Of a stretch of 64,000 nt of DNA, positions 31,909 to 41,414 are shown in pieces. A model generated the notes under the pieces. That model had not been told where the DNA came from and made no database searches. It saw only the letters and a list, made by a program, of their open reading frames with translations. The position numbers and the translations under genes were made by a program. The stretch covers positions 186,001-250,000 of the forward strand of contig NW_026999299.1 in assembly GCF_037126465.1 (NCBI RefSeq). Reading direction: 5' to 3'. How positions within the stretch are numbered: the first letter of the stretch is position 1; every line of letters starts with the position of its first letter. Source of the DNA: Ornithodoros turicata. Lineage: Eukaryota; Arthropoda; Arachnida; Ixodida; Argasidae.

Positions 31909-33521
31909 TCAACTCGGCAGGATAAATATCGCACTTGTATGGCTCCTCGCCCGTCCGTGTGTGTGTGTCCACTTGTGCTGGTGTAGGTTCCCGCTCTGGC
32001 TGAACTCTGCAGGGCAGACATCGCACTTGTATGGCTTTTCGCCCGTATGTGTACGCTTGTGCTGGTGTAGGTTCCCGCTCTGGCTGAACTCTGCAGGGCA
32101 GACATCGCACTTGTATGGCTTTTCGCCCGTATGTGTACGCTTGTGCTGGAGTAGGTTCCCGCTCTGGCTGAACTCTGCAGGGCAGACATCGCACTTGTAT
32201 GGCTTCTCGCCTGTGTGTGTCCGCCTGTGATACTGTAGGTGGACACTCGTGTTGAACTGTGCAGGGCAGACATCGCACTTGTACGGCTTCTCACCCGTGT
32301 GTGTCCACTTGTGCTGGTGTAGGTTCCCGCTCTGGCTGAACTCTGCAGGGCAGACATCACACTTGTATGGCTTCGCACCCGTGTGTGTCCGCCTGTGATA
32401 CCGTAGCTGGAGACTCGTGCTGAACTGTGCAGGGCAGACATCGCACTTGTACGGCTTCTCGCCCGTGTGTGTCAGCTTGTGCTCGTGTAGGTTCCCGCTC
32501 TGTCTGAACTCTGCAGGGCAGACATCGCACTTGTATGGCTTCTCACCCGTGTGTGTCCGCCTGTGATACTGTAGGCTCCCACTCCGGCTGAACCCTGCTG
32601 CGCAGACAACGCACTTGTATGGCTTCTCGCCCGTGTGTGTCCTCTTGTGCTGGTGTAGGTTCCCACTCTGGCTGAACTCTGCAGGGCAGACATCACACTT
32701 GTATGGCTTCTCACCCGTGTGTGTCCGGCTGTGACGCTGTAGGCTCCCACTCCGGCTGAACCCTGCCGCGCAGACATCGCACTTGTATGGCTTCTCACCC
32801 GTGTGTGTCCGCCTGTGATACTGTAGCTGGACACTCGTGCTGAACTGTGCAGGGCAGACATTGCACTTGTACGGCTTTTCGCCCGTATGTGTATGCTTGT
32901 GCCGCTGTAGGTTCCCGCTCCTGCTGAACTCTGCAGGGCAGACATCGCACTTGTATGGCTTCTCGCCCGTGTGTGCCCGCTTGTGCTGGTGTAGGTTCCC
33001 GCTCTGGCTGAACTCTGCAGGGCAGACATCGCACTTGTATGGCTTCGCACCCGTGTGTGTCCGCCTGTGATACTGTAGCTGGACACTCGTGCTGAACTCT
33101 GCAGGGCAGACATCGCACTTGTATGGCTTCTCGCCCGTGTGTGTCCGCCTGTGATACTGTAGGTGGCGGCTCTGGCTGAACTGCGCAGGGCAGACATCAC
33201 ACTTGTATCGGTTTTTGTCTGTGTGTGCTCGATTCTGCAGCTGCAGGTGCGCAATCTGGCTGAACTCCGCAAGGCGGAGATCACTCTTGTGCGGCTCCTT
33301 GCCCGTATGTGCTCGCTTGTGACACCATGGGCTCGTGCTCCGCCGGAACTGTGCAGAACAGAGATTGGACTTGCATGGCTTCTCGTCTGTATGCTTCGAC
33401 ACGTGGTTCTCGTCACTCCCAGACCATGAGAACCCAGGAACAGAGGAACAGATGTCGCACCCAATACCCGTCTCTCCCATCTGAGCATCCGATGGAGGAG
33501 TAGTGGGACTCTCTCTTGCTG
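31909..33521 (-). CDS. C2H2 zinc-finger protein, terminal exon with 15 canonical fingers
   Basis: The exon begins after acceptor CGAAATTTCAG in phase 1 (AREKSPTT-like start: A-R-E-S-P-T-T-P). One or two degenerate fingers come first: GCDICSS...NHVSKH, CKSNLC...HKRAH and a cysteine-less KSDLRLAEF. Fifteen fingers with TGEKPYKC linkers follow. Helix positions -1 to 6 are, in order: QSRHLQY, TSVQLQY, QSGNLHQ, RSGNLQR, TSVQLQY, RSGSLQR, QSGNLHQ, RSGSLQY, QSGNLHE, TSLQLRY, QSGNLHQ, TSVHLQY, QSGNLLQ, QSGNLHQ, QSGNLHQ. The protein is probably a nuclear sequence-specific DNA-binding protein, but its target and role are unknown. The frame ends after finger 15 with THTHGRARSH, the result of a 4-base expansion in a GT/CA run near 31958-31970. 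It is a paralogue of 41415-43207, and their 5' flanks are duplicated too. Confidence 0.88.
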
Positions 33522-36100
33522 CTGAAATTTCGGAAATGGGACATTCAGAGGCCTTATCAGCACGGGCGCATCTCTAATTGACAAATATTGGAAAAACCCT
33601 ACGGTATCACTTTTGCGGTCACACTATGCGTGTCCGCCACAGCAAATAATCCTCCTTGGGACTCCCTGCGGTATTTGCTGTCAGGTAAAGTGAGGTGAGG
33701 AAAAACATCTGGGACAAAAACTGAGGTGAAGGCAAATATTGTGAGGGCGTTTGCACACCTCTACCTGTGTTCACTGGGTGCCGACATTTTGGGGAAACTA
33801 GATTGGATTACATTGAATAGACTCTTCCGTCACGCCAGGTTGCGTCAACGCGCGACAGCTGGATGTGCGTCCCATTGGACTTGCGGTTACAGCTGCTTTT
33901 GCGAAGGCGCTTTTGATAGCTCCACGCCACCAGGTAGCACCAGCGCACGTTAACCTGTTCTGTTTTCCGTTGGTCTTCCAGTTTGCGTCGTTTGTTTGCG
34001 AACGGTGAAATGGTCTATAGGATATTCCCATACGACGTGCGAACATGACAGATTTTGCATCCGCCTCTATGGGCGACGTGTGGATGTAGACGGGCATGTC
34101 GTGAAGATCCAGAATGGCAGAAGTGCTTGCTAGCAGAAATGATTGACCCCAGAACCGAGTGTTGGAACAGACTCCAGGTATCACGGAAATCCCTGTATTA
34201 TATATATATACAAGGTTCGCCAAGATAAACTTCGGGGTTTGTAACGAAGATAAAACAAATAAGAACAGTGTCGGGGAGCAAAAGTAGATGTTAGAGGATG
34301 TATAATGCCCCAAAATTTTATGTCGATACTGCCATTTGGTCCGTTCCTTTGCGGATAAATCGTGAAAATTAGAAAACCGCCGCTGCCAAGTCCGCTATAC
34401 CTGTGTTTCAGCTCCTTTCCGTCAGATGGCAAAACGTTCGAACGCGGCGTTGCAGACGACATCGAAATCTGAACAAGTGGAACTGAATGCAGAATCGTAC
34501 TCTGCAACTCCGCGTTCGACCCTTTCGTCATCTGACGGAAAGAAGCTGAAACACAGGTATAGCCGTTTAGGGCGGCTATTTTTTAATTCTCACGATTTAT
34601 CCGCAGAGAAACAGACCAAGCGTCACTACTGACATAAAAGTTTGGGGCATAACACGTCCTCTAACATCTACTTTAGATTCCGGACACTGTTCCTATTTGT
34701 TTTATCTTCGTTACAAGCCCGGAAGTTAATCTTGGCGAACGTGTACGAGACATAACAAAGTTGAATCAAGAGCGGGCAAGGGTGTTCATGGGGAGGTGTG
34801 AGTACAACATTCTGTTATAGCATGATAATTTTTGACCATCCATTGCAGTTTTCTTGATATTTGCTCACGATCGCTGTCTTTCCTAGGCCTAACAAGGACG
34901 ACAAAACATACTCTTTTCGCCTAAAAATCGACGCCGAAGCACAATTTAAATGTGGTTTGCAAGACAACTGCAAGAGAACGTATACTAAGAGGGTCTGGAT
35001 TGTTGCCCCTCTCATAAAGTGTATCACTGGACTGCCCTTTGTTCAAAATGGGATACTGAAAATTTACCCGGCAAAGCATGTCACAGCTATTAAATAACCG
35101 AATTAAAGTGATAAATATTGCAGAGCATGCTACAATCTGTATTCACAACAATGAGAATGGCTACGTCGCCCTGCGGGAAGGTCTGTGATAGGATGCAGAA
35201 ATCGTCTGCTCTTGCGAGCGTCGATTTTCAGAAGCGACTGGGGACCGCGTCACCTCTCGTACATTTTCACTCGGCTCTCATACGAACAACGTTCTAAGAA
35301 ATGGCTGACATGATGGTTTAGAACAACCATATAAATCTTCAGAGACAAGTTAGAAGTCGCAAGACGACCTCCTCACCCCCATCACAAATCTGAAGTGCCA
35401 GCCATCGGCGTGCACAGTAGGATTACAGCTCAGACCAACAATTTCCATTACACTCCCCATTGCACACTGATCATGTTTCAAAATGAAGTGTCGCTGACGA
35501 TGTACATCGAGAAGGAGTAAGTGTTTATTTAAAAACCGCATTAAATACTCCCAGAAAGAAGATGCACGATTTGGCTTCCACGTATCCGATTATGCGCCAC
35601 ATTATCTGAGACCCCCCACAGTCAATGCATGGACTACATTCTCCGATGGCGGGGATATATGTCCGAGTGTCCCCATTTCGAGAGCAAGGGGGATGACTCA
35701 ATCCAAGGTCCTTCTACAGGTTCCAATTTCCATGACTAGTTGGTGACTATTTCTGGTTGACTGTAACGAAGCGTCAAAGGAACACGAACAGCAGATGTAA
35801 GCCGGCACGAGCGCTTGTGTTATCCTAGTTCTCTTGTCCATGTATCCTTTTGTGCTGCATTAGTCAACCACAATAAGCATTCATCACGAGAGGAGTAAAA
35901 AACAAAAGAGGAACAATATAAGAGCACGTTGCTTATGAAAATAAACCATGCATGGTTAGCAGTTCTGAGCCTGTCAAATGATGTTCCTTTCGTGTGTGTT
36001 TCCCAGACAGTGGTTTTTCTTACATTTCCCACGCATCCCAACCCAACCGACCTCCGATGCAACCCTTTTTGAGCCTCAGTCTCTTCCGCGATCTACTACA
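33522..36100 (-). repeat. Segmental duplication, copy 1 (5' flank of the 15-finger exon)
   Basis: This matches 43208-44670: CCTTATCAGCACGGGCGCAT, AAAACATCTGGGAC, GATATTCCCA, GACTGGGGACC and TTTTTGAGCCTCAGTCT blocks occur in the same order. Copy 1 has insertions at about 33822-34018 and 34211-34745, and an extra segment around 35550-36010. No exon was recognised here, so it is intronic or upstream DNA of the zinc-finger genes. Confidence 0.85.
34211..34745. mobile_element. ~535 bp fully palindromic foldback MITE
   Basis: The whole element is an inverted repeat centred near 34478. The left arm begins TTCGCCAAGATAAACTTC and the right arm ends GAAGTTAATCTTGGCGAA. Internal blocks (AAAACAAATA, CATCTGACGGAAAG, GGATAAATCGTGA) mirror one another. 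The arms are several percent diverged. The homologous position of copy 2 of the segmental duplication lacks it, so it inserted after the duplication. Confidence 0.85.
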
Positions 36101-37254
36101 TTATAACCATGTCATACGCACCCCTTCCCAGCGCCACATTTTTTGGAAAGTAGCGGTGGCACTACTCTTCGTCCCAGTTATTGCTTCCTCAACTTCTACA
36201 ATACTTTGTACTTCAGCTTACCCCAGTATTTCTGTACAAGCGGTGGATATTCCACAGGTGTTTCATTCTCAGGTTAGTTATCATCATTATTCTACGCATT
36301 TTCATAGGAGCTATAGGGTTTATTTACATGACGTCATCCGTAGGAGACCGCAACTGTCGCTAGCAAGCAGGTGTTCTGCCGTCGGCCGCCCTATTGTAGG
36401 TCCTTTCCAAGTCATTACCCACATCGCAGTCACCGTATATTTGGAGTTTCAAAATTATTGTGCCGTGTGATTTGTAGCATATCCAAGTAATTTCCATGTT
36501 TTCGACATTAACAGTCATCCACAAAGCAAATGGCAGCGTACGAATGCGGGTAAATAACTTTGAGAGACCTACAGTATGCCGGCGAGGTGACTTCAGTGAA
36601 TAAACCCTATTGCTGTCGTCTGCTACGGTAGTCGTACATACGCTTCTGCATAGGGTTACCACCTTTCGTTGCGAAAAATACCGGCTGAGGGAGAGGTCGT
36701 GGAATAGAGGGAAAGGAGGAAAGGCTCGTGGAAAAGGGAAAGTAGGTGAGGGGTGGACGAGACACACACACATAGAGGGAGAGAGCGTGCTCGCTCAATG
36801 AATAACTAAGAAAACGACTGGTGACTGCGGAGCTGGGTGTGTGTTCCAGATTTATTCAGGCTGTAGTGGAATGTTGAAGGGAAAATCCCGTAACAGCCCT
36901 TATGAAAGGTCTTGAGCCACAAATACCGGCAAAAGGCTGCCTGTATCACCTTCCTACCGGCAACCGGCACAGCACCCAAATACCCGGCCGTGCCGGTATA
37001 ATACCGGCCTGGTGTATTCTACTAAGAGCACTATGTCCTCGACCATCAGGACAACACAGAAGGCTCAAGAGTTCTGTTTTCTGCAGTGTTGCATGACAAA
37101 TGAGAGACAGAAGAAATGGTCCGACAGAAAAGATATTTCATGTGATCGAAGCTCACTTGGTCAGTTCCTAGGAGGCTCTCAAGTCGCTGTCCCAGCGACT
37201 GTATAATACGCTACAGCACATTTTGCTGTGTGTGTTTGAAGTGCCCGCACTATA
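36101..37254. other. Spacer; no gene seen
   Basis: A CCGGCA-rich stretch lies at about 36925-37010. The rest is unassigned. Confidence 0.3.
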
Positions 37255-38069
37255 GACCTCTCCCTGTTTGTAAAGAAATGACATCGTAGCATTCGACAGA
37301 GCCACCAATTCGGCACAGTTGAACTACCGTAATTTTATGCGTATTAGCCGCAGCTTATGCACGATTTTTTTTTCTCACGGGCGCTCTGCGACTTATCCAC
37401 CATTGCGGCTTATCTCGTGACTATTTTTCCTTTGTATTTTCCCCATACGCCGGTTTTAACGAAAGGGACGACAGTGTCCCTGGAACAGCACCGCCCTGCC
37501 AATGCACGAACAATGCGTAACAGGGGCGCGTCCATATTCGAGTAGACTTACCTTCCTGGTGCATTCCCTCAAGCAGCTTTAACGAAAAGTGGTGACAGTG
37601 ATTCACGTCTTCTGGAAGGCCACTGACCCATCAAGCCATGAAAAACGCCCAACAAGGGCACAATCTGATCGTGGTAGAACTGTAGAGCTGACCCCAGAGT
37701 ATGGACAACTGGGTTTATGGCCTTCTCAATACATCCTTTGTCACTCAAATCAGTTGCGTCGTACTGCCCTCGGCTTATCTGACCAAAAAATTTTTAAATG
37801 TTCGTAAAAACGGGCCCTGCGGCTTATGTGCCGTGTGGCTTATACGCGTGAAATTATGGTACATTCGAAGCTAGGGGTGAACAAGGTCGTGCCCGAAAGC
37901 AACGGTCTTGATGGGATTACGATGGTCCCTGCAAGGGACGAGACCTTCAGTTCTTTCAATAGGAGGCAGCGAACAAGTGCCCATTCGTGGAGCCCAACCC
38001 TCCCCTTCCAATTTGTTTTGGTTTCAGTCTGTTTACCAACATCATGATGACGTTTCTCAGGCAGAGATC
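37255..38069. mobile_element. MITE family 'GACCTC', copy 2, split by a nested element
   Basis: The outer parts (37255-37324 and 37862-38069) match 48771-49058. The break is at GAAC-TA, which in the intact copy reads GAACTACGCTCAAAGC. Confidence 0.85.
37327..37859 (+). mobile_element. 533 bp TA-targeting element with CCGTAATTT...AAATTA(C/T)GG termini
   Basis: Termini CCGTAATTTTATGCGTAT and TATACGCGTGAAATTATGG are inverted repeats, flanked by TA on each side. The element contains several GCGGCTTAT sub-repeats near its ends. Related copies are at 57690-58245, 58245-58372 (tail), 58912-59500 (reverse), 51690-51793 and 63108-63185 (fragments). TA targeting fits the Tc1/mariner superfamily, though other TA-targeting groups are possible. 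No transposase is present. Confidence 0.8.
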
Positions 38070-38199
38070 TATTTTGCCAAGAAAAGAAATACAAGTTATT
38101 CATCTCGTTCATGTTTACAGCGAAAACTGTTCGTGCCTCCTCTCCAGATGTCACATCGCCTGTGTTGCCCGTAGAAGCTCTTCCCATACATAGCAACAA

Positions 38200-38222
38200 A
38201 AAGAGAGAGAGAGAGAGAGAGA
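38200..38222. repeat. (GA)n microsatellite
   Basis: About eleven GA units within AAAAAGAGAGAGAGAG. Confidence 0.9.
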
Positions 38223-38409
38223 ATGCTCGTCATCTTACACCACTTTTTCCTTTTCCTCAACGATGCTGGCTTTACATTTCCAACAGATCCTCCCTCCCAA
38301 TAACGGAGTCAATTTATTCACCGGCCACCTCCAAGGAGAACACTAGCTGGACCACTCTTGGGTAAGTTACTCGTAAAACAAAAAGTAACGGGGCTATAGT
38401 TACAGTTGA

Positions 38410-38590
38410 TGGGCCTGGGGTCGCTACGTCCAACGAGATGTTACATCCAACGCGGCGTTACATCCATCTGTGGACGTATCGGTGCATTGGATGCAACGGC
38501 TCGTTGGCTATAACGGCACGGTATGGATGTAACCGCACGGTGTACTTTGTGGCCCTTTGGACGTAACTGCTCGTTGGATAAGCGGCTTCA
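38410..38590. repeat. Degenerate GGATGTAAC minisatellite, array 1
   Basis: About nine 17-20 bp units built on GGATGTAAC.GCTCGTT. The first three are in the reverse orientation (GTTACATCCAACG) and the rest direct, so the array contains an inversion point near 38470. Confidence 0.75.
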
Positions 38591-38909
38591 GGATATGTCG
38601 TGTCCTAACTAATATGGCATCAATGCAGTTTTGGAATCAGCTACTCCGTAACAGATATTTCGTGGCGTATCCTCGGAATGTTTTTGTTTCTTTGTTTGTT
38701 CGTTTGTTTGTTTCTGTGAGAGTCCGTCAAATTGCGCTGTTTTATGATTTGGTATGTTCACAAGTAACTGACAGAGTTGCTGTAGTAAGAGAATAAATTA
38801 GGTGAGATTCTGAATTACAAGGTTGGTGCGCAAGTTGAAATCCCCAAATCTCAAAATATTCACGAAATAATATAGTTGCGCATTAGGTAAAAAAGCTGCT
38901 GGTGTCATA

Positions 38910-39080
38910 TTCTGCTTGCCGTAGTTGGCCTCGCTGAGGGCGGGCCGCTCATCACGACCAACGCAACGCGCGATTTAATGGGAGCAGTGCGCGTCCTAGG
39001 CCGACTTCCAAGGAAACTGTCGGGGGAAACCCAGGCAAAACCTCCTGGCAGCACGGCCGGACTGGGCATAAGTAAGAAAG
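38910..39080 (-). repeat. tRNA-derived SINE, copy 4 (partial, reverse)
   Basis: The reverse complement contains GGTTTTGCCTGGGTTTCCCC...GGAAGTCGGCC.AGGACGC, matching the body of the SINE at 18885-19171. Confidence 0.65.
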
Positions 39081-39549
39081 CAACCAACACTGCTTTACGA
39101 CAACGAATGGCGCGAAGACAGCGAACGATAAAGGTGACAGCAAAGCAGTGACAAAGATAACTTCCCGGAATGCAGACGCAGCATTGCGATTTTCTATATT
39201 TTCAAAGTGCCCTCCGTTGACAATACAAAAAGCCATCTGCTGTACACCTAACATTTTATTAATATGCACGTTGCGCCACAAATGCGCGTTGCTTAGAACT
39301 CAGTAACCTGCCTCACACTCTAACGACCTTGGTTTTGTGGTTGTACCAAGCATTGTAGCAGCTGTCGATGAACTAATCAATGTCAATCCGTATTACAGGT
39401 CACTTCTTTTTATTTATTTAGTTAGCTTTTTTCCTATTCAAAGAAGTATCCATGATGTACCGAGTTAACATCTAGGTTTGACACAGGCGTCTATGTTCAG
39501 CTACACCTGCGTTCTTTGTGCTGGCATTGGAACCATAACCACTGTCCCA

Positions 39550-39794
39550 CACTTTCCTACGTCTGTGGATGTAATGGCCCAATGGACATAACAGCTCGTT
39601 GTGTATGGTTTTTCATTGGATGTAACAGCTCGTTGTATGCACTGACTTATGGATGTATCGGCCAGAAATGGACGTAAAGTCTCATTGGATGTAACAGTCG
39701 TTTGTGTGTAAGAGCAGGGTGGATGTAACGACTCGTTTTCGGATGTAAGAGCATGATGGACGTAACGGTGCGTTGGATGTAGTGGCACGGAATC
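39550..39794 (+). repeat. Degenerate GGATGTAAC minisatellite, array 2
   Basis: About twelve units of TTGGATGTAACAGCTCGTTG-type sequence, diverged, and directly next to the 3' end of the minus-strand Penelope-like copy. Confidence 0.75.
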
Positions 39795-40349
39795 CAGTTG
39801 ACGTGCCAAAAATAGCAGCTAAGTTGCAGTTATAGTATGACGTTTCGGATGCCTGTTCGGGTATGATCATCAGAATGAAACGAGAAACAGTATGCCATCC
39901 GAGTTCTACTTATAGCTTAGTCATGACCTTGTAGAAATCAGGTAGTGGCCCTTTGTGACTGTTACATGCATTATCATTACGGTGAATGTGCAAAGATTCC
40001 AAAAATTTTCTTACACCCCATCTATGCTCGTGTGCCACGGTCTTTGCATTGTGAAAGTCAAGAGAATGACCTGTTTTTAGATTGTGCTCGACAAGTTCTG
40101 TGCGGTGATTCACTGCCGGTGGTTTTGATATGTGTTGCTGATGTTCTTTCAGTCTCGTGACTTTGTTTCTTCCAGATTCTCCTACGTAGCAGGCACTGCA
40201 TTGTTCACATTCCAACCTGTATACAACACCAGATTCTTCCATATGGGGCACTGGGTCTTTGGGGTGACATAAAATATTATACAGTGTTTTGGTGGGTTTA
40301 AAGGCTCTGCGTATGCCAAGTGGTTTTAAAATTCTGCAGTTTGAAGCAC
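39795..40349 (-). mobile_element. Penelope-like element 3' end with GIY-YIG domain (frame 39910-40349)
   Basis: The encoded segment runs ILKPLGIRRAFKPTKTLYNI, then GVVYRLECEQCSACYVGESG, RLKEHQ, and TGHSLDFHNAKTVAHEHRWG. This is the GIY-YIG nuclease C-terminus of Penelope-like retroelements (GVVY...YVGESGR, with Cys residues before the YVG and a downstream EH). The reverse transcriptase is absent. The non-coding end at 39842-39873 carries CTGATGA, a TACCC..GGCATC hairpin region and GAAACG, like a Penelope hammerhead core. Confidence 0.85.
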
Positions 40350-40935
40350 TCGCCAAGCAAGAGAAACCGAACGTAAGCTATCAAGTGACATCCTCACCAA
40401 GAACCATTACGCTGTCGACTTCGTCAAAAGCACCATTTCTAGGACGTCTGATGATCATGAGAAGAACCCCACTCCTGAAAACATTGTATGCATTCGTTAT
40501 GTTGGGGGCCTATCAGAAGCTGTGCGAAGAATTTTAAAACCACTTGGCATACACACAGCCTTTAAACCCAACAAAACACTGTATAATATTTTATGTCACC
40601 CCAAATACCCTGCGCCCCACATCGAAGAATCTGATGTTGTACAATGCAGTGCCTGCTACGTGGGAGAAACTGGAAGAAAGAAAGTCACGAGACTGAAAGA
40701 ACATCAGCAACACATATCAAAACCACCGGCAGTGAATCACCGCACAGAAATTGTCGAGCACGTGCTACAAACCGGTCATTCTTTTGACTTTCACAATGCA
40801 AAGACCACGGCAGGGCCACTACCTGATTGCTACAAGGTCATGACTAAGCTATAAGTAGAACTCGAATGACACACTGTTTCTTGTTTCATTCTGATGATGA
40901 TGCCCGAACAGGCATCCGAAACGTCATATTACATT
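40350..40935 (+). mobile_element. Penelope-like element 3' end, head-to-head with the previous copy
   Basis: The plus-strand frame (about 40355-40854) reads DDHEKNPTPENIVCIRYVGG, then ILKPLGIHTAFKPNKTLYNI and CSACYVGETGRKK. It is the same domain as 39910-40349 with two in-frame deletions: six residues before the GIY-YIG core, and about 29 residues near the C-terminus. CTGATGA, a GATGCC/GGCATC hairpin and GAAACGTC lie at 40891-40925. It starts slightly further upstream in the polyprotein than the minus copy. Confidence 0.82.
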
Positions 40936-41120
40936 TTGTCTCATTGTTACGTCAAGCCAGCGTGTGGAAGTTTTCCTCATGGTCTCCCCTGGCTTTTGAT
41001 CTATCTTCAATCTCAAGTGTTATGTTACCCGGAGAGTGCGCTAATATGCGGCATCATCGAGCACATTTATACGCTTCTACCATGTTCACGTGAGTGCGTG
41101 GCCTGTGTCTCAACTCATGC

Positions 41121-41126
41121 TTTATT
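41121..41126 (-). terminator. Polyadenylation signal AATAAA of the 16-finger gene
   Basis: AATAAA on the minus strand, about 16 bases past the ancestral stop codon (TAG, complement of 41142-41144) of the finger array. Its position fits a compact 3' UTR. Confidence 0.5.
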
Positions 41127-41141
41127 TATCTAGATGCCGAG

Positions 41142-41414
41142 CTATGGATACGACCGGCTCATGCTATGGCCGAACTCGGCAGCACGTCCCAGCTTGTGCC
41201 GAAGCTTTCCGCTCTGGATGAATACTGCAGGGCACACGTCGCACTTGTACGGCTTTTCACCCTTGTGTGTCCACTTGCGATTCTGTAGGTCCTCATTTTG
41301 GCTGAACTCCGCAGGGCAGATATTGCACTTGTATGGCTTCTCGCCCGTGTGTGTCTGCGTGTGATGCTGTACATTTATGCTCTCGCTGAACTCTGCAGGG
41401 CAGGCATTGCACTT
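41142..41414 (-). pseudogene. Three C-terminal fingers beyond an in-frame stop
   Basis: The reading frame of the 16-finger exon continues without a further stop for about 90 codons. Finger units begin KCNACPAEFSES, YKCNICPAEFSQNED and YKCDVCPAVFIQSG. The first is intact. The second has Arg for its first zinc-binding His (LQNRKWTH). The third is partial. They are separated from the active exon by one TAG that replaces the linker tyrosine codon. Confidence 0.85.

Noticed and set aside
31625..32230. Plus-strand Leu/Trp-rich frame opposite the zinc-finger exon
   Set aside because: Antisense shadow of the repeated finger DNA with no independent signal.
31779..32441. Long minus-strand frame reading RSHTSAMSALQSSARAGTYTS repeats (also 32472-33584 and similar frames at 41-42 kb)
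   Set aside because: It is the zinc-finger array read in the wrong frame. The regular 84-base unit keeps other frames open, but only the C2H2 frame has zinc-binding residues.
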